From Porpolomopsis calyptriformis (lineage: Eukaryota > Basidiomycota > Agaricomycetes > Agaricales > Hygrophoraceae), in NCBI GenBank assembly GCA_951640195.1, contig OX621171.1, positions 1,922,001 through 1,986,000 on the forward strand: a stretch of DNA of 64,000 nt. The letters are read 5' to 3'. Position numbers and translations under genes: made by a program. Of the stretch, positions 10,299 to 19,800 are shown in pieces. How positions within the stretch are numbered: the stretch's first letter is position 1; each line of letters starts with the position of its first letter. The notes under the pieces were generated by a model, which saw only the letters and a list, made by a program, of their open reading frames with translations, did no database searches and was not told the DNA's origin.

Positions 10299-10620
10299 TT
10301 ACACTCTCTCCAACAAATCTGCTATACTTGCGCTACAAATATACACTTCTGGCACACAAGCTATCTTACAAAGCTGGAAATTCACAGCCCTGACCCTAAC
10401 TGATTTGCAAAATATGTCTAACAATGTAGTACTGGTATTTGTAGAAACGTCTTCGGGCATGGCTACTCCTTGATCTCCCTGCGTGAATCTCAAGATAGGG
10501 TTTTGAAACCCCTGCCTATTTTTTCAGCTGCCTTCGGCGGAGACTTCCCTGCGTATGACCTTTTTCTCTGATGACGGCTTGGATGAGTCACCTGACATTG
10601 GCATAGTTTTGCACTTTTGC
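10299..10620 (-). other. Possible short coding remnant, unidentified
   Basis: A minus-strand frame (10493-10299) reads MRFTQGDQGVAMPEDVSTNT and ends with TAG. A shorter upstream frame (10597-10520) starts MPMSGDSSKPSSEKK. They could be two exons of a small gene reading away from the GC-rich arm, but no family is recognised and no splice pair is compelling. Confidence 0.2.
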
Positions 10621-10639
10621 TGATGCCACACCCTGCTTC

Positions 10640-12320
10640 GGCCCCAGTGAGCATCAGACTTGTAGACCTTCAAGGTCTACTCTTTTCGTGCTGTTATTTG
10701 CTGCCAACTGCTAACCACTACCACCCCTTCATCCAGGACCACCACCATCACCGCCGCCACCTCCTCCTCCTTGCCCCCGTCCCCCAACCCCTCGCGAATC
10801 CCGGCCGACACAACAGCGGTGGAGGGAGCACCCCCAGAATGGGCAGACGTGCCCTTTCTGGCGGTGTTCCCTTGGTCCCCCCCCACCATCCCCCCTCGCT
10901 GCTCAACCGCATCCCGACCCCCGGCGATGTCGTCCCCGCCCTAGGCACGACCTAGACGACCCCAGGCGCACGAAACGAACGGGCGGTCATGCCCGTTCGT
11001 CCGTGATGCCTCGTGGTGCCTGACCACCACCACCACCACCACCCCTCGCCGTCCCACCGCGTCCCGACCCCCCACGCCCTCGCCCTCGTCCCACGCATGA
11101 CAGGGACGACCTAGCGAGTCGCCCAGGGCACGAAACGAACGGGCGGAGATGCCCGCTCGTTGGCGGTGAGTCGTGGTGCCCACGACCACCCCTCGCTGTC
11201 CCACCGCGTCCCGACCGCCCTCGCCCTCGCCCCCGTCCCACGCACGACCGGGATGACCTAGCGAGTCGCCCAGCGCACGGAATGAACGGGCGGAGATGCC
11301 CACTCGTTTGCGGTGACTCGTGGTACCTGAGCACCACCACCACCTCTACCACCTCCCCTCGCCCCCCCACCACGTCCCGACCCCCCACAACCCCTTCACC
11401 TCCACACGAGGTGGGGGGGTCTCCTGAGTGTGAGACGGGTGAGCATTACGGCTCACCCGTTTCGCGCGGCTTGTCCCTACACCACCACCACCACCACCAC
11501 CACCACCACCACCATTGTCACCACCACCATCACCACCATCACGCCTCCACCACCATCTCCACCACCACCAATGACCCCCGACCCCCGACCGGCGACCGAG
11601 ATGGGTGGGCGTTAGGGCCTCGCCCTTGATCCCCACCCCCTCGTTGACGAGACGCCGACCACCCACCCACGCTTACGTTGGCGACGCGCCAACCACCCCA
11701 CCCCCCCGCGCTTACGTCGATGGACAACCTCGCGCTTGTTTATCCGTCACAGGGACGATACGATGAGGCTGGGGCCCTCTTCGAGCGGGCGCTTACAACT
11801 CACAAGGACGGTACGACGAGGCTTAGGCCCTCTTCAAGCGGGCGCTGACCACCCATCCACACTTACGTCGACGCACAACCTCGCGGGCGTTTACAACTCA
11901 CAGGGACGACACGACGAGGCTGAGACGCTCTACAAGCAGGCATTAGCTAGCAGAGAGGACCATCTAGGGCCCATTCTTTCGGGGCCTTGCAGCCCCCACC
12001 ACGACCGAGCGCCCATTGGCACTTACATCAGCAAACACCCTCACCACCACCACCACCATCGCCGCCGCCGCCGCCTCCTCCTTGCCCCCGTCCCCCATCC
12101 CCTCGCGAATCCCGGCCGACACAAGAGGGGTGGAGGGAGCACCCCCAGAATGGGCAGACGTGCCCGTTCTTGGGGTGTGCCCTTGCCCTCACCCCACCAC
12201 GACCCCTCTCCGCTCAACCCCGTCCTGACCACCACCTGTCACCACCCACGTCCCCGTCCCCGCCCTCTGAAGGACCGAGACGGCCCTTTGGGTCGTACGG
12301 CCGACAGACCAAATAACGAG
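10640..12320. repeat. GC-rich inner inverted-repeat arm (right copy) with ACC arrays and decayed TPR units
   Basis: This is the inverted counterpart of 3.9-5.8 kb: the same order of hairpins, ACC microsatellites (11480-11560, 12030-12090) and TPR-coding remnants. On the plus strand at 11700-11990 three decayed TPR units read MDNLALVYPSQGRYDEAG, then a broken copy, then HNLAGVYNSQGRHDEAE. The duplicated segment near 12080-12170 repeats 10780-10860 in direct orientation (CCTCGCGAATCCCGGCCGACA), so this arm has a further internal duplication. Confidence 0.75.
11432..11463. repeat. Hairpin, GGTGAGC-core member of the palindrome family
   Basis: GAGACGGGTGAGC and GCTCACCCGTTTC flank ATTACG. It corresponds to the hairpins 4163-4200 and 4709-4744 in the other arm, where the arms are longer (TGCGAAACGGGTGAGC). 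The left arm here carries one mismatch (GAGAC for GAAAC). Confidence 0.85.
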
Positions 12321-12409
12321 CACACGCTTGCGCTCTCGCATCACAATACTCACGCCCCCCGCTTTGCCGACTTTTCGCGTGGTTGGGGGATTGGTGAAGA
12401 GACGTACGA

Positions 12410-13010
12410 GTTTTGGAGCTGGATGGCAAGACAGTTGCGTATCATCCTTTCCTCGTCACTCCTCAAGTTTCAAACAGTATTTTCGATACTCCAGATACCG
12501 TGTCTTTGCCGAATCTCGAGCAGGGCACGCAATCCACACTCACCATCCCATCTCATCTCCCCGCCCCTGTATCCTTATCCTCCACCTCACGCTCTTCCGT
12601 ACCTTTGACCATCCAAGCCAACGCTGGGATAAATGCGAGTCATGCATTGCAACATCCTGGTTACTATTATCACATGGCAGCTCGGTACACAATTGAGAAG
12701 GGAACGTTTTCTGGCCGCTCTGAAGATGGAGGTAAGCATGCAAATATCGGACGATGTCTGGTTGATCTGATTATGGTGCGGGCCCTGCAGACCTCCCCCG
12801 GATTCGTGAACGAGAAGAAGGTGGATCATCTAACGATCATCTTGGAGGTCCGTATCATCCTCTTGGCCAACTCATTGCGCAGCCGGTTCAAAGACAATTG
12901 CCCCTGTTTTTTTCCTCGTTGTCAACTGCAGCTGTACACAAAGTCATACGAGTTATTCAAAAAGTACAGTCCGATAAACGGGCAGAATCAGAGCCAAGGC
13001 CGGCTGTGTT
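12410..13010 (+). pseudogene. TRAPPC11 (foie-gras domain) gene fragment
   Basis: The plus strand encodes part of the foie-gras domain of the TRAPP tethering-complex subunit TRAPPC11, which acts in ER-to-Golgi traffic. Motifs in order are LQHPGYYYHMAAR, PGFVNEKKVDHLTIILE and LYTKSYELFKKYSP. Two introns are retained (GTAAGC at 12732 to CAG at 12789, and 12849-12931), so this is a DNA-level copy, not a retrocopy. Homology starts in mid-domain and stops after SQGRL, where family members continue. There is no start and no rest of the protein. It is the first of the same-strand host-gene fragments running to 29.0 kb. Confidence 0.7.
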
Positions 13011-13311
13011 TGAGTGTCTCGAGTGGGAGGCGGGGTGGGCAACCGCCTGAATGCTCTGAGCAGGCAAAGTAGAGGAAGTAGGTTGTGAAGGGGACGGAGA
13101 GGGTGACGAAAAGGGCGCCCGGAGGACCGAAGAATTCGTAGGATTTTGTGCGTTGATTGAGGAGAGGTTTTGGAATTGGAAGACATGGTGAGAGATAAGA
13201 TGAGGAAACGGTTCTGCACGTGTTGAGCTTATTACCCTCCTCCTCCTCGCTGTCGTTGACGATGACCAACATCGTCGACAATCAATCACCATCCCGTATC
13301 TTGTCGCTCTC

Positions 13312-14775
13312 TTGTCCATCTATGAGCTTGGTCCTTCGGCGGCTCCAATCCCCAGATACGATGGCCCCACAGATAAACAGATGGATATCATCCTCAGGTC
13401 GCTCAGTGCAATGGCGAGACGGATGTACACTGCAGAAGACACGCTTGCTTCCATTAAAGCGTCCGAGAGCTGGCAATTGAACGGACCAGATACAAAAAAG
13501 AGACGAAGTGTGGGTGATATACCCTCCTTCACCAACGAGCTTTCACCGCATTCTATCTATCATCACATCATCGCCAACGGTGAGTCCCATCCAAGCAACA
13601 ATAATGGCACCACCGAACAGGACGTCGAAATGGAACCACGAGATGACGACCATCCATCCACCATCCCCTGTCCACCCCCAAATGGCCGCCCGGAACATTC
13701 CTCCCTCGAAAACCTCACAGGCTTTGCCCCAACCAAGCACACCCGATACCTTTACACCACAACGGCCTCCGCGCCGGCCTTTTCCCATGGACATCACTCC
13801 ACCTGCCCGACCTGCGGGAGGGTCACCACCGACGCCACCACCATGAGACATGTGTACACCGACCCTTCTGTCGGTTTGTCTTCCGTTGCGTTCGAGAGCG
13901 GGATGAGTGCCGTCGAGGAGCTGCGGTTGCTCAATGCACAAGTCCAAGATGTCGCTCGTGTTTGTAACGCCGTCGCTAGGGGTGACTTATCTCAGAAGAT
14001 AACCGTGCCAGTACAGGGCGTTGTCATGGTCCAACTCAAAGACGTTATCAATACTATGGTGCGAATTACTCTATCATAATTCCATTGTACGCTACCGTTA
14101 TATTGTACATAGGTCGATAAATTGGGACAGTTCGCTAAGGAGGTTACTCGAGTCAGTCAATAGGTCGGCACAGAAGGGTAAGTGATCTTTTACCACCCCT
14201 CGTTGGCTGCAACATGCAGAATTACTATTTAGTAAACTCGGCGGACAAGCTCTTGTCCTCGACGTCGAAGGAACCTGGCGAGAACTCACAGGCGTAGTCA
14301 ACAACCTTGCCGCTAATCTCACTAGTCAAGTCCGGTCGATTGCAAAAGTCACCAAGGCAGTCGCACTAGGAGACTTGTCCAAGCAGATCGAAGTGGACGC
14401 GGCGAGATCTTAGATTTGAAGAACACCGTGAACGGTATGGTCGTGCGACTCCGTGCGTTGGCGGCGGAAGTGACGAGGGTGACACTGGAAGTAGGCAGTC
14501 AAGGGAAGCTCGGGGGGCAAGCGCATGTTCCAGACGTGGAAGGTGTTTGGTTCAAGCTTGTCAGGAATGTAAGTGTCTATTTTTGAGTTTTTATGTGGAT
14601 GTACGGTTGCCTTATCTCATTCTTATAAAAGGTCAATCGAATGTGCTCAAGTTTAACCGATCAAGTTCGCTCGATTGCCCATGTCACCACCGCTGTAGCC
14701 AAGGGCGACCTTACACAGAAGATTGAGATACTTGTCGAGGGGGAGATGGCAACGCTCAAAGGAACTGTGGATATT
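13312..14775 (+). pseudogene. Group III hybrid histidine kinase (Nik1/Os-1 type), N-terminal HAMP-repeat fragment
   Basis: The N-terminal region and four HAMP repeats of the osmosensing/fungicide-response kinase are recognisable: [49 protein letters not shown] and [13 protein letters not shown]. Introns are retained at 14059-14112, 14178-14232 and about 14571-14632. Breaks: an in-frame TAG at 14161-14163, where family members have Glu after RVSQ, and a one-base frameshift near 14403 in the [11 protein letters not shown] segment. Homology ends abruptly at KGTV (about 14772). The remaining HAMP repeats, kinase, ATPase and receiver domains are absent, so it cannot signal. The next 1.1 kb is a gene on the other strand. 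Confidence 0.85.
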
Positions 14776-14838
14776 ACCCTGCTTGAGACAAACCTGCAAT
14801 AAAAAATTGGATACAATATTAAGAATATTAAAAAAGTG

Positions 14839-15792
14839 TTACTGACTTTGTTGTTGGAGCAGCCCCTTCAGATATGCCAACTCTTCCTTGTGCTGCTCCT
14901 CGCGTCTTGCTACCGCTTCCTCATGCTGCCGCTCCGCCTCCTCGCGTCTCGCTACCTCTTCCTGGAGCTGCCGCTCACGTCTTGCCAACTCTTCCTGGTG
15001 CTGCTGATCCACCCGTCCCTCTGCCTCGAGGGTCTTCTTACAAAACCTTTCCCACTCCGCGCGGTACTTTTCAAGGACCTCCGTAACATCGGGAGGTGAT
15101 TCTGTGACCTGCACAGACTTGAACCTTCCTGCCTTCACATTATTCCCATCATCAACAACGTAGCCACCAAACTCGATCCGCAACATCTCACAAACTGCCC
15201 CTGCAAACAAATAACACTGGGAGGTGAAGAGAACGTAATGGGGCCAGTGGTCATGCAGGACCATCAGCATAACCATCAGTTGCGCAACCGACATCGCCTT
15301 GGACAGTCGGATGGTCCTGAGTCGTATGTGATCTTTAGCTAGGTAGTCATCGAATGAATATTTATCCCGGGCTTTTGAGCCAGGAAGTAAGAGTGTATCC
15401 TTTGCTTTTATGGTATTTTCGGACAAGGAAGCAAGCGAGGTGGATGAGCTGGAGGGTGAGCAGTTTCCGACTGGGCCGTCTCCTCCTGCTCGTTCAGCGT
15501 GAAAAAAAGTCTTAGCGATGGGTGATCCATCAATGTCGACGATGTCAATGTCGAGGAGGACTGATTCGTGGAAGACAGTAGAAGACTGCTTGAAGTGAGT
15601 CGCCTGGCGGACGAAAGCTGAGTTAGCCAAGTCGAGGTTTTCCTTGCTCTTTACAAATTGGCTGAGCACCGAGACGGGGAGTGACTGATCCTCCCCAGGC
15701 AAGAGCAAGTGGTCGGTGGACATTGGATTGTTCGCTACGAAAAACTTTGAGAATACAGAACGGACAGTGGATAGAAATGATTTGGGAGCCAT
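14839..15792 (-). CDS. Hypothetical protein with C-terminal coiled coil
   Basis: A single-exon minus-strand ORF encodes about 317 residues if started at MAPKSFLSTVRSVFSKFF. An in-frame upstream start at 15816 is less likely. The middle section is globular, with hydrophobic segments MSVAQLMVMLMVLHDHWPHY and LFTSQCYLFAGAVCEMLR. The last ~90 residues form a Glu/Arg/Gln-rich coiled coil with repeated EELARRE/EEVARRE heptads. I recognise the style of an agaricomycete lineage-specific family but no function. It is intact and in opposite orientation to the pseudogenes around it, and it separates the Nik1 fragment from the Fox2 fragment. It may therefore be a later insertion. Confidence 0.6.
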   Translation of the reverse strand: MAPKSFLSTVRSVFSKFFVANNPMSTDHLLLPGEDQSLPVSVLSQFVKSKENLDLANSAFVRQATHFKQSSTVFHESVLLDIDIVDIDGSPIAKTFFHAERAGGDGPVGNCSPSSSSTSLASLSENTIKAKDTLLLPGSKARDKYSFDDYLAKDHIRLRTIRLSKAMSVAQLMVMLMVLHDHWPHYVLFTSQCYLFAGAVCEMLRIEFGGYVVDDGNNVKAGRFKSVQVTESPPDVTEVLEKYRAEWERFCKKTLEAEGRVDQQHQEELARRERQLQEEVARREEAERQHEEAVARREEQHKEELAYLKGLLQQQSQ

Positions 15793-15917
15793 TATAATGG
15801 TGACGAACACGAGCAAAACAGGCAGAGTACGCGAGGCTTTCCTTCAACATGAACCGATCCATATACTGTATAAGTCGTTTTGCCCGCGCACTCACCACCA
15901 CTCACTTCAACCAGTTA

Positions 15918-16816
15918 TTCAGAGCTCTTCGCTTCTCGCGGCGCGAATGTCGTCGTTAGCGACGTCAGTGCTGCCGCTGCCCAGAAAGTTGTTGACGAGG
16001 TCATCAAGTGTTTGTCAATCCATGTCCTGCAATATCCGACAAGTTAATTCCATTCTACAGCCGGCAGCAAGGCGGTCGCAAATACGTCCTCGGTGACAGA
16101 CGGGGGTGCTGTTATACAGTCTGCACTTGATGCGTTCGGCGCGGTGACCATCCTGATCAACAATGCCAGTAGTTTACAAGACAAGGGGTGAGTTTTTCTC
16201 AATGAAACTCGTCTGGGCGTAATTTATTATAACCCCGGTGTTATCGTCATCGTTTTTTGTGACGGACTCACTCGCAAACATTTATGAGGTCTCATCGGAT
16301 TCACCAAAACCGTGGCGCGAGAAGGCGTCAAATACGGAATCAAGAAGATTCGCAACTTGTCAGGGACGCTAAAGGGGTCCACATCGATCCAACTACACCG
16401 AGCGAGATGTAATCCTGTATGACATAGGAATTGGTGCGGCAGCAAAGGAACTCCAATGGACGTATGAGGGACACGATGAATCCAGTGCCCTTCCCACTTT
16501 TGGAGTTATCCCTCAGTTCCTTGCCAGCGCTGGCATCCCGTTGGGCTGGCTCCCCAACTTCAACCCAGTTAGTCAACTGCTAATACCTTGCTTCCGACAC
16601 CGACTCTGCTTCAGGCGAAATTACTCCATGGAGAACAGTACTTGGCTATGAGAGGCAGTATTCCCACCAGCGGCGAGTTGGTGAACGAGGTTCGGTTAGT
16701 CTTGACTCGTGAAGTACGAGACGTGAATGGGCCAGTGTCGGATTAATGGAAGTTCTCGATAAAGGCAAAGCGGCGGCTGTCACGCTCAGTAAAAACGCAA
16801 AGTCGGGTTAGTCGTG
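15918..16816 (+). pseudogene. Fox2-type peroxisomal multifunctional beta-oxidation enzyme, internal fragment
   Basis: Phrases typical of Fox2 occur in order. Short-chain dehydrogenase: FASRGANVVVSDVSAAAAQK, VTDGGAVIQSALDAFGAVT, LINNAS, then GFTKTVAREGVKYGIK. The start of the hydratase part: ILYDIGIGAAAKELQWTYEG, LPTFGVIPQFLASAGIPLGW. Fox2 converts enoyl-CoA to 3-ketoacyl-CoA via the (R)-hydroxy intermediate. Introns are retained (for example 16008-16060 and about 16569-16614). A large part of the dehydrogenase and the Tyr-x-x-x-Lys active site are missing. There are frame changes near 16390, and the hydratase dimer and sterol-carrier regions are absent. The fragment ends about 15 bp before the FAS fragment. 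Confidence 0.75.
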
Positions 16817-16830
16817 CTATATATAGCACG
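16813..16830. repeat. Perfect 18-bp palindrome at the Fox2/FAS fragment junction
   Basis: CGTGCTATATATAGCACG equals its own reverse complement. It lies exactly between the last Fox2-like codons and the first FAS-like codons and belongs to neither gene. It may be a scar of the joining event or a chance TATA-containing palindrome. Confidence 0.6.
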
Positions 16831-16833
16831 TTT

Positions 16834-19800
16834 GTGACCTCTTTCCTTACATCCATGGTCAACGAGGTTCTCCAACCCCTCGCAGTTGCTCGTCAAGATA
16901 CACTCTTCTACCCTCATGGCATGGAGGTCGTCGCTTGGCTCTCTAAAACCATTCCTCGCCCTTCTACCATCTATCTCGCATCTATCCCTATTTCTTCACC
17001 TCTCATTGGCCTCACACAACTTGCCCAGTACCTGGTTGTCTGCCGTGTCTCTGGTCTCACTCCAGGTGAACTCCGTGATCGTATTGCTGGCGCGACTGGT
17101 CATTCGCAACGCCTAGTATCAGCCGTAGCCATCGCCGCATCTAGCTCTTTCGAGTCCTTCATGGACAATGCTCGTAAAGCGATTCGGTGGCTGTTTTTCT
17201 CTGGTTTGCGTGGACAACAAGCATTTCCCGTAACGTCTCTAGAGCCGAGTATTGTCCAGGACACAGTTGAGGGTGGAGAGGGCGTGCCGAGCCCTATGCT
17301 TTCTGTGACTGGCCTCTCGTTAAAGGACTTGGAGCCACACGTGAAGAAGACGAACTCCCACCTCCCCGAAAACGCCAAGTTGACAGTATCTTTGCATAAT
17401 GGGCCACGCGCATTTGTTATCACTGGACCAACGCGCTCGTTGTGTGGACTTGTAACGAATTTGAGGAATGTTCGTGCACCCAACGGGATCGATCAGAGCA
17501 AAACGCCATTTTCACAACGCAAGTCTGTATTTTCCATTCGTTTCTTAGTTGTTGGCGTCCCGTATCACAGCACATATCTTGCCGGCGCGGGAGAAAAGCT
17601 CTGTGTAGAGGATCTCGGGGGAGAGGATCTCTGGAAGCCCGAGGACCTGCAGATACCAGTTTTTCACACCGAGGATGGTGCGTTTTGTCGTCTCTTTCAC
17701 CTTCGACATAATGACGAGCCGGTTGCACAGGTTCAGATTTGCGACTGTTTTCAGGGTCGATCACGCGTTTACTCTGCGATCAAATATTTACGTTACCCAT
17801 TCACTGGTCAGTTGCGACCAACTTCCCGAAGGCAGCGACCCATGCGATTGATTTTGGTCCTGGCGGCTTGAGCGGGATCGGACCTCTCACTGCGCGCAAT
17901 CTAGATGGACGAGGAGTTCGGGTTATTGTTGTTGGGGATAAAGGCAAGGGTGATGTTGAACTCTACGATACGCAATGCGTCAAGTTCGAGGATCGATGGA
18001 GTGAGCAATGGGCGCCGGGCTTGGTGCGGACAAGGTTCGTTTAATGATACCGATATCTTCCGTTATTCTCTAATCCATCAATAGCGATGGTGTGATACAT
18101 CTCGATACCCCGTTTTCTCGTCTCTTGGGCAAACCGCCGATCATGGTTGCCGGTATGACCCCCACCACTGTAAAAGCTGGTTTCGTCAGTGCTGTTCTTG
18201 AGGCTGGATACCATGTTGAACTTGCTGGCGGAGGGCACTACAGCGCTGCTGCATTGCGTGCCAAAGTTTCCGAAATACAGACGAAGATCCCCGCCGGGAT
18301 TGGCATCACACTCAACTCCCTTTACATCAACCCTCGTCAGTTCGGTTTCCAGCTCCCTCTATGGCAACAGTTACGGCAAGAAGGGCTGCCTATAGAAGGG
18401 TTTTGCGTTGCCGCCGGCATTCCGACTACGGAGAAAGCTGCCGAGATTATTGAGGGGCTGAGGAACGCTGGGATTAAGCACGTCGCATTCAAGCCTGGTA
18501 GTACCGATGGCATTCGACAGGTTGTCAACATTGCTGCTTCAAATCCCGACTTCCCCATCATTTTACAATGGACTGGCGGGCGGGCCGATGGGCACCATTC
18601 ATTCGAGGACTTTCATCAACCTATTCTTGCAACGTATCGCTTCATTTGCCAGCAAAAAAATATCTCCCTTGTAGCCGGATCTGGTTTTGGTGCCGCTGAT
18701 GATGTGTGGCCATACCTAACCGGGGACTAGTCTGTCTCGTACGACGTCCAGCCCATGCCCTTCGACGGCTTTCTATTCGCAAGCCGTGTCATGGTTGCGA
18801 AAGAAGCGCACACAAGCTCGTCAGTGAAAGACTTGATCGTTGCGGCCCCTGGTGTGGAGGACAGGGGCTGGGAAGGTACATACGTGAAGCCGACGGGGGG
18901 GATTTCACTGTGCGGTCCGAGCTCGGAGAGCCGATTCATAAGATTGCGACACGGGGCGTCAAGTTGTGGAAAGAGTTCGACGACACCGTATTCAGCCTAC
19001 CAAAGGAAAAACGCATGGCATGGCTAACAGAGCGTAGAGCGGAAGTTATAGAGAAATTAAACAAAGACTTCAGCAAGCCATGGTTTGGATGGAAGAAGGA
19101 CGATAGCGTTGCAACCGATCTTGGTGCTATGACATATGAAGAGGTGGTATTGAGGATGGTGAGACTCATGTTCGTGAAGCACGAGAACCGATGGGTGGAT
19201 ACGTCCTTGAGGAATTTGACGGGTGACTGGTTGAGGAGAGTAGAGGAACGTTTTGCAGGCGTGAATGGCGGTGGCGACAAACCATCACTTTTGCAGAGCT
19301 TTGCAACGCTCGACGACCCCCTACCGTTCGTCGATTTGTTCTTCAGAGCATATCCGTTAGCCAGGGAGCAACCTTTGGCCTCAGAAGATAAGGCATATTT
19401 CTTGGCCATCTCTCAGAGACTTGGACAAAAACCCGTACCCTTCATTCCCGTGCTGGATGCCAATTTCGAAGTATGGTTTAAGAAGGTATGTGACCCAACC
19501 AGAATTATCGACAGATTGTTCTAATTAGGTGTGACCTTCCGACAGGACTCTTTGTGGGCAGCTGAGGATATCGAAGGCGTTTTTGATCAAGACCCTCAAC
19601 GAGTTTGCATCTTGCAAGGACCGGTGGCTGTGAAACATTCTAAAGTCAAGGATCCAGCCATCAAGGATCTACTTGATAGCGTCAATTCATCTCTCATCCA
19701 GAAGCTTGTAGAGCACCGTTATGGCGGCGACGAATCCAAAATCCCCTCTGTCGACTACCTGGCTGTAAAACCCAAGGCTGCTTCTCCGGACTTCCTGGTG

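Noticed and set aside
10987..11666. Gly/Arg- and His-rich ORFs in the right GC-rich arm
   Set aside because: Same microsatellite effect; the His runs are (CAC)n/(CAT)n.
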